Below are positions 1 through 10,600 of a stretch of 64,000 bases of DNA, piece by piece. Made by a program: the position numbers and the translations under genes. Position 1 is the first letter of the stretch. Each line of letters starts with the position of its first letter. This DNA is from Nelumbo lutea (lineage: Eukaryota > Streptophyta > Magnoliopsida > Proteales > Nelumbonaceae). The notes under the pieces are model-generated. The model saw only the letters and a program-made list of their open reading frames with translations. It was not told the origin of the DNA and made no database searches. The stretch lies in contig JAKGHH010000002.1 of NCBI GenBank assembly GCA_022828595.1, forward strand, positions 88,318,076 to 88,382,075, in the 5' to 3' direction.

Positions 1-1310
1 TGAACAAAAGAGTAAAAAGCTTAGAGGGTGCCGATGTAGTGGTGATACGACTTCTAGGGAATCCCGATTTTTTTGGTCGAGTTTAAGTGTTTTGTGACGA
101 AATGCTCTTATGCTAGAGGGGAAGCAGAGGTACTCCTGTCTCGAGCAAAAGAATAGAAAGCTTAGAGGTTGTCGATGGAGAGGTGATATGACTTCTTGTG
201 GGGGTGAGCTTAAGTGTTTCATGACAAAATATTCTTATGCAAGAGGGGATTCTTCAGAGAACAGACAAGGTAAAGTCCAAGAAAGTTGTTGCGCTCAATC
301 AACATTGGAGCAAACTTGTGAAGGGCCTAGGGCTTGCGGAGATTTGGGTAGTGCAACAATGTCTTCTTGTCTTGATAAGTCTGAGGAAGACTTGGTTCTG
401 CTCTTAGGTGCGGAGAATGAGCTACTTGATGACATGTATTTCAGCTGTAGTGCTTTGGAACACAATTGCTCAACAATGAAAATAGACTATGTTGACCCTT
501 TCTGCTTGCTAAGTTTAATGAAGAAAAGGATTAAAGCACACAACTAAAGAAGGTAGGGGGATGCACTTGTATTGACTGTGGACGAGGGCAAGTTCATAGC
601 CCTGAATCTTGATGGTGAGGTGGGAAGATTAGCCTGAAGAACCATACATGAGTGCAGATTTGCTATTTAATCAGGAGGGGCAGAACTCAAAGGGAGGGAG
701 GATAAGTAAAGATAATGGCCAGGTCTTAGAAATCATGGTGGGCAACTTAGGTAGAGATCTTGGTAGGAAGAAGCAGGGACCAAGGAAACTTGGGTTAATG
801 AAACAGCATACCTCCTTTTCAAAATCATCAGTAAGCCCAAAGAAGGCAAGGAGCACTAACACTGGGCATCTAATTCACAGTACCAAGGTATTTTCCAGGC
901 AGAAAGGTGGACTCATAAGTGTAGGTCCAAGTAGCAAATTTTATAGTGTATAGAAGGAAAAAACTGAAAGAAAAAACTTGTTTGATCAGTGGCATTTTTT
1001 CTAAGAATATATCGAACTGTTGTCCAGTTGGTGGTGAAAAGGGAGATAAATCAGTAGAGTTCACCGAAGAGGTTTTGGTAAAAGAAACGGTGTTGTCGAG
1101 AGAAGAGGATGATTTGGATAAAGAAGTTAATGAAGATGAAGAGGAAGAGGAAGGAGTGGAATTGGATAGCGATCGAAAAATTACGCAAAATGTGGATGTG
1201 GAAAAGGTGATGGAAACTGGTCTTAAAGTGGGTAAAAAGATGTGCTTATTGATTTTAGGAGGGGAAACCATGAGTGCTAAAAGGCCTTTATATGATTAGT
1301 GATAGTTTAG
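1..1310 (+). other. Unrecognised region with weak open frames, probably decayed LINE 5' part
   Basis: Frames on the + strand at 110-547 (145 codons) and 946-1299 (117 codons) match no family I know. The second is very acidic, with a run of Glu and Asp from about residue 40 to 60. Between them the frame is broken by many stops. LINE pieces follow directly, so this may be a decayed LINE ORF1 or spacer, but I see no zinc knuckle to confirm it. No splice-bounded helicase exon is visible here. Confidence 0.3.
5..250. repeat. Two-copy tandem repeat, unit about 141 bp
   Basis: A block beginning caaaagagtaaaaagcttag at 5 recurs from 146 as caaaagaatagaaagcttag. Both copies run on to a shared end around 'cttatgcTAGAGGGGA' and 'cttatgcAAGAGGGGA'. 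The copies differ at many sites, so the duplication is old. Confidence 0.7.
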
Positions 1311-1429
1311 TTTCCTGTTTGGGGTGATTTTTTGTTGGGTGGGCATTCTTGGTATTTGTCAAATGAGAGTCTGTGTTGCTTCGGCACCAAGTTTATTTGG
1401 TTTATTTATTTATTTTTTAAGGTTCTCAA

Positions 1430-1975
1430 GTGATATCTAACTACCAAGAAGGTGTTTCTTGTGTGAAGCTGTGCAGGAGAATGTGCTACATTTGTGTTTT
1501 GGTTGCTCTTTCTCAAAGCTCATTTGGGGGTGTCTTCGGGCTGTTTCAGATATCTAATATGGTGAATCCAAGGGCTCTTGGAGACCGTCTTGCTTGTTGG
1601 CCTACAATGAAAGGAATTCTTAAGGCAAAGATGGTCTGGAGCTGTGTTCCTTTTGTCATATGTTGGGAAGCGTGGAATGAAAGAAACAAAAGGGATTTCT
1701 GAAATCATTCATCGAAGAAAAGATAAACTCACTCTTTTATGTGAGAAAAGGATAATCATTTGGGTGTTTATAATTCCAAAGTTTGAAGGGATTTCAAGGG
1801 AGGATCTTAGTGGTGGTTTTTGGTCTTATTCTTGAGGTGGATTTCAAACAGTTAATTTTGTATTTTTGTTTTTTCTTTGCTGTATACACATTGTGAATTG
1901 TTTATAGAGTCTAAGTTGTAGTGATTCCTCATCACCCTGGTTGATCTACCCTTCCTTTTATTAATATATATTTTT
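1430..1975 (+). pseudogene. LINE reverse-transcriptase C-terminal (zf-RVT) fragment and 3' tail
   Basis: The frame 1430-1702 ends with the signature of the cysteine-rich C-terminal region of plant L1-type LINE polyproteins: W-x2-VPFVICWEAWNERNKRDF (W-x-x-x-P-x-x-x-x-W-x-x-W-x-E-R-N). It is followed by an A/T-rich tail up to a T-rich stretch near 1975, as expected at a LINE 3' end. No reverse-transcriptase core lies upstream in frame, so the copy is 5' truncated or decayed. It is a separate insertion from the LINE that begins at about 1985, because C-terminal sequence precedes N-terminal sequence here. Confidence 0.6.
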
Positions 1976-1984
1976 TTTCTTTTT

Positions 1985-3239
1985 TGTTTATTACAAAATA
2001 CCATCATTGCTTTGGTCCCAAAAAAAGAATGGAGCAGGTCACCCAAGAGATTTTAGACCTATCAGCTTGGTAAATAGTTTATATAAAATCATTGCCAAGG
2101 TGCTATCTCTAAGGATTAGAGAAGTACTCCCCACCATTTAGTTTCCTCAATCAAGGTGCTTTTGTTAAGCATCTTGGAAGTGTGGAGGACTTGAAAAGAG
2201 TTAGAAAAAAGGATTTGATTTGCAAGTTGGATTTGGAAAATGCTTATGATTTTGGTTGATTGTTCCTTCTTATTGGAAGCTCTACTTAGTTTTGGGTTTG
2301 GGGAGAGGTGGTGTAAATGGGTGTAGGGTTGCATTAGGACTTGCCACTATTGTATTTTGGTGAATGGCATTTTGGTGGATCACTTTCTTGCAACTAGAGG
2401 AATTAGACAAGGGATCTGCTATCTCCTTTCCTCTTTACTTTAGTTTTTGCAGTTTTGGGTAGACTATTGGAGATGGCAGATTCTAGAAACTTGGTTAGGG
2501 GGTGGAGAGTTGGAAGGGATAGGGTTCCAAATTTCCAATCACCCATTTACAGTTTGCAGATGATAGTATCTTGTATTGTGAAGGAGATGAGGTTAGATGG
2601 GTTAGGAATTTGAAGATGGTGGTTAACTTATTTCAGCAAATGTCAACATTAAGTCAATTTTGATAAGAGTTGTGTATTTGGAATTAATATGACTAACAAT
2701 GAGGTGGCAGAAAGGGCAAACATATTGGGGTGTACGATCTCTTAGTGGCATTGGATCATCTAGGACTGTCCTTAGGGGATAATCCAAGTAAGAGCATCTT
2801 TCGGAGTCTGGTGGTTGACATATCCACAAAGAGGTTAGCTCCATGGAAGAGCTGAAGAACTACCCATCTTTGGGGGGTGGGATTACATTGATCAAGTCTA
2901 CCTTGGCCAGTTTGCTAGTTTATCTCTTGTTAATGTTTAAAATACTAGGGGGTGAGTGGATGCTTGGTAAAGCTAATGAAGGACTTTTTGTAGGAACCAG
3001 GGGAAGAGAGAAGAGATCATAGAGTCAATTGGGAGGTGGTTTCTAGAAGAGTGTTGGTGGGTTAGTATTTGGAAATATCCAAAAAAAATGATGCTTTATT
3101 GCGAAAATGGTTGTGGAGACTGACAATGGAGAAGGATAAGTTGTGGGTTAAGGTAATTTTAAGCAATTCATGGGTAAGCGGTTGATGGTTTGGACGTGGG
3201 AGTATTTGCCAGGGCTACAAGGGCTTCTCCTTGGAAATT
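1985..3239 (+). pseudogene. Decayed LINE reverse transcriptase, 5' piece
   Basis: Reading through several frameshifts and stops gives ordered L1-type RT blocks: LVPKKNGAGHPRDFRPISL near 2014-2075, KDLICKLDLENAYD near 2212-2250, a GIRQG block near 2400, and the LGCTIS and WLWRL blocks further on to about 3130. The last readable residues, S-P-W-K-F-V at 3224-3241, reach the border of the solo LTR. The coding sequence resumes at 7050 after that LTR. A working LINE ORF2 would be over 1200 residues; this copy cannot code for one. Confidence 0.75.
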
Positions 3240-3244
3240 TGTTC

Positions 3245-6200
3245 TGAAGGGATGTGAGATCTATCACATGGACGCCCAAAAGGTGCGGAATAGGGTGGGC
3301 GAATTTCAAAAATTTCTCTCCCTTCAACTGGGAATCGTATTCCCTATTCTAGAAAAAATCATATTTTTTAAGGATCAATCTTGAACTATAAACCGAACCA
3401 GATTGAAACGAAACAGTGGGAGAGGGATATACCTGATACAGAGAAATAGTATCTCTCAATGGAGGTGTTCACGCACAAAGAAGATCACCAAAAACTGCTC
3501 CCACTGAAGATGACACAGTGGATGGAGGAGCAGAATCAGCAGGGTCCGTCCCATGAACCGAATTCTTCAACAAGAATCCAATGGAGGCAGTGAGCACAAC
3601 TTCCTATCAGCCTTTCAGTAAAGATTGATATCAAGATCCAATCTTGACCACTCCTACAATGTTGGAGAACGAACTGGTAGTATGGTGGCGTCAGGAAGGG
3701 ATCACAGGGAGAAGGCGCAGTTACACTGTGTATTCTTCTCTCTGTAATTCGAGATCTAGTATCTCTGGAACTTCTGGGATGATTTGGATGGTTCGCCCCC
3801 CTCCTGCTTTAGGCTTAAAGAGATCAGCTTCTGATCTTATCAGGAGTTTCCTAATTCAGGTCATTATCTGAATTTGGACTCTCTTTAAGTGATAAGGATA
3901 AGACCCTTATCTTATCTACAGATTAGATCAACCTTCTCCTGATCTTATCAGGAGGTTTCCAGATCTGAATTCAGATCTGATCTCTCTGAGTGGATAGGGT
4001 AGGACTCTATCCTATCTGCTGATTTAATCCCAAATCCGCCCCATCTACTTAACTAATCAAATTAGGCCAGTTCGAAATGGGCTTCAGGCCTAATAAGTTT
4101 GTGTATTCAAAACTGCTTCCAAACTGCTGCCCAGTTGGGCTTCTTCGTATGGCGTGGGACCCAAACATTGATCTACACATCAACCACATGGGTTCGACCC
4201 AACTTTTGTTACAAGGCCTGGCCGAATACACTGTTGTGGATAGTGCACCCCCTGAAACCCATCACATGGGCTTCTATTGGGCCCAACACTTACATGAAGT
4301 TGTCCCTGGGCCAAGCCACCTTATAAAAACCCAGGGACTGTGGGCAGATGCAAGATTAGCCCATCAGGTATTACCCTCAGTGGCCTTACACTTAACTTCT
4401 CAGCTCATAATGATCAAACACTGCCCGACAAGAGAGGACCTCTCCCTCGGCTGCAAGGAACAGTGTTGCACTCTCTACTTATATGGATCCTGGGAATTAA
4501 AACCTTTTGCAAACATTTTAGAAACCGTAATACATATACTTTTATATCTCATATAAAATATATTTTGCAAAACAAATATCAACGATTGAAATTGGTTGCC
4601 GGCAGTCTTGGTTTCCATTAGAGAGAGTGCATCCTCGATCATTACCTTTGTCCGACAAAAGGGTTGATCCTATCACTATGATCACCCACTCAGATGAATT
4701 CTCAGACTGTCCCAACATACCCAGGTTTTGACCCCTGCTAAGGATCTCACTGTTTGGTACATCAAAGACAGCCTAATCCGACACCTAGTGTAGTATCATA
4801 ATCGAGTCTAAGGGTCAGGTGTAACTTTCCAGTTTTGCCCATTAATCTCCAAGGTCCAGGGCAATACTGGAAATCTGGTCTGATTCAAAGATTCAATTAA
4901 TCCTACACTGCATGTGCCTTGGGTCTCACCCTGGCGGCTGAGATATGAAAGAATGGTAGGATCCATCTAATGGACGCCAAAAAAGATTGCGGAATGGGTG
5001 GGCGATTTCCAAAAATTTTCCTACCTTTTTCCAGATCTTGAACCAAAAGGGAAGGGAGGAATTATACCTGATCCAGAGAAGCAGTATCTCCCAAAGTTGG
5101 TGTTCACGCCCAAAGAGGACACCAAGATCCGCTCCTGCTGAAGATGACACAGCTGTATGTGGAATGAAACCAGCAGAGTGCGTCCTACACACTGGATCCT
5201 TTGTAAGAATCCTCTGGAAACTCTGAGCACCAAATCTTTTTCAGTCTTTTATGCAAAACTGATGTCAAGAACTGATTTCTTGATTTCTTTCTTCTTCAAA
5301 GATCGAATCTTGTAAGAAAGAATGGCGGCGGCTGGAGGAGAACTCTTGAGACGAAGATGGCTGAATTGCTTCTCTTCTCTCGAGAGTGTGTATGAGATCC
5401 AATCTCAAATCGCAGGATGCTTTCTTGCACACACACCTTAGGTTCGAGATCTGATTTTGTTCACTTAGGGTTTCTCCTCTTTTCTTCTTGATTAAGAGAC
5501 CTCCTAATTAGGAGTTATCCCAATCCAAATCAGTATTTGGATAGGGGATGATCTTAATCCTATCTGCAGATTAAGTTAGCTTACTCCTGATCTTATCAAG
5601 AGGTTACCAGATTCAAATCTGATTTGAATTTGGTCTCCCAGAGTGGATAAGGTAAAAGGCCCAATCCTTTTGCTAACTTTAATCCCAGATCCGCCCCATA
5701 GATGGGTGATCATATCAGCCCAGCTCGAAATGGGCTTTTGGCCCCTTAAGTGTTCAGTGCTTAACTAGTTTCCAATCTGTTGCCCAGTTGGGCTTCTTTG
5801 TATGGCGTGGGACCCAAGCATTGATCTACATACCAGCCACATGGGTTCGGCCTAGCCTTTATCACAAGGCCCAGCCGATTTCACTGAAAAGCTCAGTGAA
5901 CCCTTGAGCCCATCGCATGGACCTTATGGGCCCAAAACTTACATTAAGTGGTCTCTGGGCCAAGCCATCTTATAAAAACCCAGGGACTGTGGGCAGGTGC
6001 AAGATTAGGCCATCAGGTACTATCCTAAATGGTCTTACACTTAACCTCTCAGCCCTTAATGATCAAGCACTGCCCGACAAGAGAGGACCTCTCCCTCGGC
6101 TGCAAGGAACAGTGCCACACTCTCTACTCACATGGATCCCGGGAATTAAAACCATTTGCAAACCTTTTTGAAACCGTACATTTATATATCATATATAAAT

Positions 6201-7044
6201 TTTGCAAAACAAAATTCCAACGATTGAAATCAACTGTCTGCAGTTTGGTTTCCATCAGAGAGAGTGCATTCCCGATCATTACCTTTGTCCGACAAAGGGG
6301 CTGATCCTGTCACTATGATCACCCACTTAGATGAATTCTCAGACTGTCCCAACATACCCAGGTTTTGATCCCCGCTAAGGATCTCACCGATCCGACACCT
6401 AGTGAAGTGTCATAATCGAGTCTAGGGGTCAGGTGTAACTTTCCAGTTTTGCCCATCTGTCTCCAAGGTCCTGGGCAATACTGAAAATCTGGTCCGGTTC
6501 AAGGATTCAAGTAATCCCATACTGCATGTGCCTTGGGTCTTACCCTGGTGGCCGAGACAGGCCATCCCAACACTTGGTGGCACACCAGTATCAGCCTTGG
6601 CAGGATAAATCTCCCCAGACTTATCCAATGGTTGTGACCATTTAAAACTAACACGAGTCTCAATAAGTGTCCAGTTTTAGGGTCTTACACAGAATTATAC
6701 CAAACAACATAAGTCAAACATGCACTTTATTTATTTACATTAAATATCAAAAGTACATCAAATCGGATTGAAGCTAAGGGCATACAAAACTGTCTAACAA
6801 GACAGGCCACCCCAACCGACTTGGTGGCACATCAATGTCAGTCTTATCAAGATAAGTCTCCCCACACCGACCCACCGGCTGTGAACATTCTAAACTAACA
6901 CGAGTCTCATTATGTGTCCAGTTTAAGGGTATAACACAGAAACAAACCACAAGAACATGAATCAAATATGCACTTTGTTCATTTACAATAAACGTCAAAA
7001 GTACATTCTGATTGAAGCTAAGGGCATACAAAGACTATCTAACA
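3245..7044 (-). mobile_element. Solo LTR A of a long-LTR retrotransposon, split by LTR B
   Basis: The + strand starts TGAAGGG and ends TCTAACA, so on the minus strand it reads TGTTAGA...CCCTTCA, a standard TG...CA LTR. It is flanked by a perfect 5 bp target duplication, TGTTC at 3240-3244 and at 7045-7049. Its own sequence occupies 3245-4945 and 6800-7044; a second LTR lies between. No internal coding sequence is present, so it is a solo LTR left by recombination. Removing it rejoins the LINE reading SPWKF-V-LAIL. Four more copies of this LTR family occur at 4946, 14998, 52458 and 63438. Confidence 0.88.
4946..6799 (-). mobile_element. Solo LTR B nested inside LTR A
   Basis: This 1854 bp copy runs from TGAAAGAATGG to CTGTCTAACA on the + strand. 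It interrupts LTR A at the point where the other copies read ctgagacaggcca. The flanks are agata (4941-4945) and agaca (6800-6804), a 5 bp duplication with one mismatch. Like the other copies it has no internal region, and it is oriented on the minus strand. Because it sits inside LTR A, it is the younger insertion. Confidence 0.87.
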
Positions 7045-7049
7045 TGTTC

Positions 7050-7540
7050 TTGCCATTCTTTTGCCTTTTTTTTGCCTTTCCTTAGGTATGAATTATGCTG
7101 TCGTAACCTTGTGAACTACTGGGAGCATGTATGAGTGGGGGACTCACCTTTGAAAGAACAATTCCCATCCTTGTTTTCCTTCTCAAGAGATAAAAATGAG
7201 CTAGGTTCTACTTTCCTAGTTCCTTTTAACTCAATTTATGGGTTTGAGCGGGGTCTGGGTTTTAGAAGGGGTCTCAAAGATTCTGAATTGAACAATGTTT
7301 CAGTCTTAATTCAAGTTTTGGATTGGGTTGTTTTAGATCCTTTAAGGGGGGATAACCGGATTCATACTTTGTCTCCCTTGGTGCCTTTTCTTGTGCCTTG
7401 TTCTTTAGGGCATTAGTTCAGACCTTTGATGGCTTGGGGCAATCTTTTCCAATGAAGGAAGTTTGGGGTAAACAAATCCCTCCCAGGATAGGAGCATTTT
7501 GTTAGGAAGGTTACTAGATAAAAATATGTTAGGGTGGCTG
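7050..7540 (+). pseudogene. Same LINE resumed: zf-RVT region
   Basis: After the LTR target duplication the LINE continues. The frame from 7135 reads GDSPLKEQFPSLFSFSRDKN, then a FRR-L-x-D-x-E block near 7262-7290, then FPMKEVWGKQIPPRIGAFC near 7448-7500 in another frame. These blocks, in this order, are typical of the domain after the reverse transcriptase in plant L1-type elements. Frameshifts and stops show decay. It ends about 60 bp before the first helicase exon in the window. Confidence 0.75.
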
Positions 7541-7603
7541 TTATTGGATTACCTAAAATTATAAATAACAATTTGGTAAGCTTATTACTCCATGATTTTG
7601 CAG

Positions 7604-10600
7604 GAGTGTGGTCGTGCTGGTAGAGATGGTCAACCTTCATCTTGTTTATTGTATTACAGCTACAGTGACTATGTAAGTTGCAGGTTATTGCTATCAAGTA
7701 ATCTTCTTTTTCATTGTCCTTATTTTCTGCATTTTTTGTTGCCTTCCCAGATCCGAGTTAAACACATGATCAGTCAAGGAGTCATAGAGCAAAGTCCACT
7801 GGCATTAGGATCAGGACGTATTTCTGGAACAAATGTTGGGAGGATATTAGAAACAAATGTTGAGAATCTTTTGCGTATGGTATTTTGCATTTGCTGCTTT
7901 CTTGTGGTCATCTCCATGATTTGAATAGAATATTTGTTGACGTGCTTAATCTGTTTTTTCTTAACAGGTCAGCTATTGTGAAAATGACGTTGATTGTCGA
8001 CGTCTATTGCAACTTGTACATTTTGGAGAAAAGTTTGATCCTGCAAACTGTGGAAAAACTTGTGATAATTGTTCCAAGGCTGTAAATTATGTTGATAAGG
8101 ATGTTACTGACATGTCAAAGCACTTGGTAATGATTAGGTCCTCTTTTGTTAATTCATGCATTTCCTTGCTACCCAGTTTATATTGGAGGTTTACTTTGTT
8201 TTGACCTTTTTTAGTTGTTCCTATACAACACAGGTTGAATTGGTGAAGTCAACAGGGCAGCAGCATTCATCATCACATATACTAGAAGTCTACAGGGGTT
8301 CCTTGTGTCAAAACGTATGTTCTTACAATTACGAATTTCAACTGTATTTTATTCTCCCTAGATTATTATGGCTAGATGTTCTTGTCTGTTTTAATTTTAG
8401 GTTAAGAAGTACAGACATGATAGGTTGAGTCTTCATGGAGCTGGAAAGAGTTTACCTAAGGGATTTTCTTCTCGAATATTGCGTCACCTTGTTATTGAAG
8501 ATATACTTACTGAAGATGTTAAGAAAAGTGATATCTATGGATCTGTTTCATCAATTTTAAAGGTATCTTATGTGTCAAGTATTGTAATGAAATTTAATTT
8601 TCATGCTTGGTTTATGAACTGTAATTTTTGCAGGGGAGAAAGAAAAGTTGCCCTGGTTTTACATTGTAAAGCTATTTATTGTGTTTCTTCACTTTTGGTC
8701 CTCAGGTAAATGAATCAAAGGCATATAATCTCTGCTTTGGAGGACGGAAAATTATTTTAAGGTGTGGTGTTCTTCTCTTCTCTGTTTTCTTGTAGTTATG
8801 TCTGCTGCTTGTTGCTTGGATTTATGGCCTTCTCTTATCTTTAAGGAATAAGTTTGGACCAATTTTTTTGGCAGTTGGCAGCTTTTTTTTTTGTTCTTTT
8901 TTGGTAAAGTTAATTGGACTACACAACAGGGGGTAGCCAATTCTTCATGTTAGCGTAGGGGTATTTCTGTCTTTATACTTGTTGAGGTTGCTGATCTGTA
9001 TTATTATGTTAGAGCTAGTGTCTCTTACTTAAATAAGGGCACTTGTGTCTTTTCCGTTATATTAATAATATAAAAACATGTCTGGCCAAATTTGGCCCTA
9101 CTGCATATGAAGACTTCGATGAGACCCTTGCAAAAATCAGACAAATTGGCTCAGTAAGAGAATACCAAGTTGAGTTTGAGAAAATAGAAACCCGAGTTAC
9201 CGGTTGGATTGACAAGGCTCTAATCGGGATCTTCGTGGGGGCTTGAAGGAGGAGAAAAAATTAGAAGTGAAGGCCTGGAGACCCACTATAGTCCTGGCGG
9301 CAGCTGGCCTTGCGAGGCTATAGGAGGAAAAGCTGAATGGAGTTAGGCGGCTAAGCCGATTGGTCGGACCCATTTTTAAGAATCCCGACCCAAAACCAAA
9401 AATCCCTAGTTCTTCCTGCACCAAGATTCAAGGCCCAACAACTCTTCTCTTCAAGCGACTAACTTGTGCCGAGATGCATGCCTATAAGGCCCAACAAGCC
9501 TTTCTCTTGCACACTGATGATTCAGACAATGAAGAGAATCCACTGTGTGCCCAAGACCCATTAGAAAAGGAAGACGCCAGTGACTTGATGGTTATAGGGA
9601 CCCCTGAAATATCACTACAGGCCCTGATCGGTCAAAAGACTCCTCAGACCATGCGGGTAATTGGACTGCTCCTTGGTCGGCCCATATTGGTGCTCATTGA
9701 TAGTGGCAGCACCCTAAATTTTGTGAGGCAACTGTTAGCTCAGCAATTAGGACAGGTCATTCAGCATGCCTCCCCCTTCGCTATTCGTGTGGCCAACGAA
9801 CAACGAATCTACTGTGAGGGGGTGTGCTCAGACCTGAACTTAAAGATACAAGGTCACCCATTCATGGTAGATCTCTACCTCCTTCAGTTCTCAAGTGCAG
9901 ATGTAGTTTTGGGGGTCTAGTGGCTGCACCAACTGGGACCTGTTATATGTGATTTGGAAGCTATGATGACGGACTTTACAATCCAAGGGGAACACCATCA
10001 CTTGCAAGGCATTACACCAGAACCTCCTTGGGCTGAGAGCTTCCAGTCCTTATTCAAGGCCGAGCTGAGGTCTCAACAGCCCACATTGATGAATTTAGGC
10101 CCAACCCCTATCAGCCCAGTTTTGTCATCAACTCAATGTTGGCCCCATTGAGCAATTACAACAGATCCTATCCCAGTATTCTGATGTGTTCTAGGAGCCT
10201 AAATGCCTTCCCCCAATCCGACCCCAGGACCACCGAGTTCCAATTATCCCTGGATCCCATCTAGCTAATGTACACCCTTACAGATACCCCATCCAAAAAG
10301 AGGAGATTGAGAAGATTGTCTCTGAGCTCCTAGACAAGCAACACATCTAGCCCAGCAACAGCCCTTATTCCTCCCCTGTCCTCTCGGTCAAAAAGAAAGA
10401 TGGAGCATGGAGATTTTGTGTAGACTATAGGGCATTAAACAACATCACCATCAAGGATTGCCTTCCCATCCCAATCGTTGATGAACTTCTAGATGAGTTC
10501 AGGGGGGTGAGGGTGTTCTCCAAGCCAGATCTGAGGTCGGGATATCACTAAATAAGGGTCCACCCTGATTATATTTCCAAAACAGCCTTTCGGACCCACG

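Noticed and set aside
3644..6304. Several 75-159 codon frames within the long LTRs (for example 4077-4556, 5917-6171)
   Set aside because: They recur in other LTR copies (53275-53789) only because the DNA repeats. They have no domain or start context and lie antisense to the LTR.
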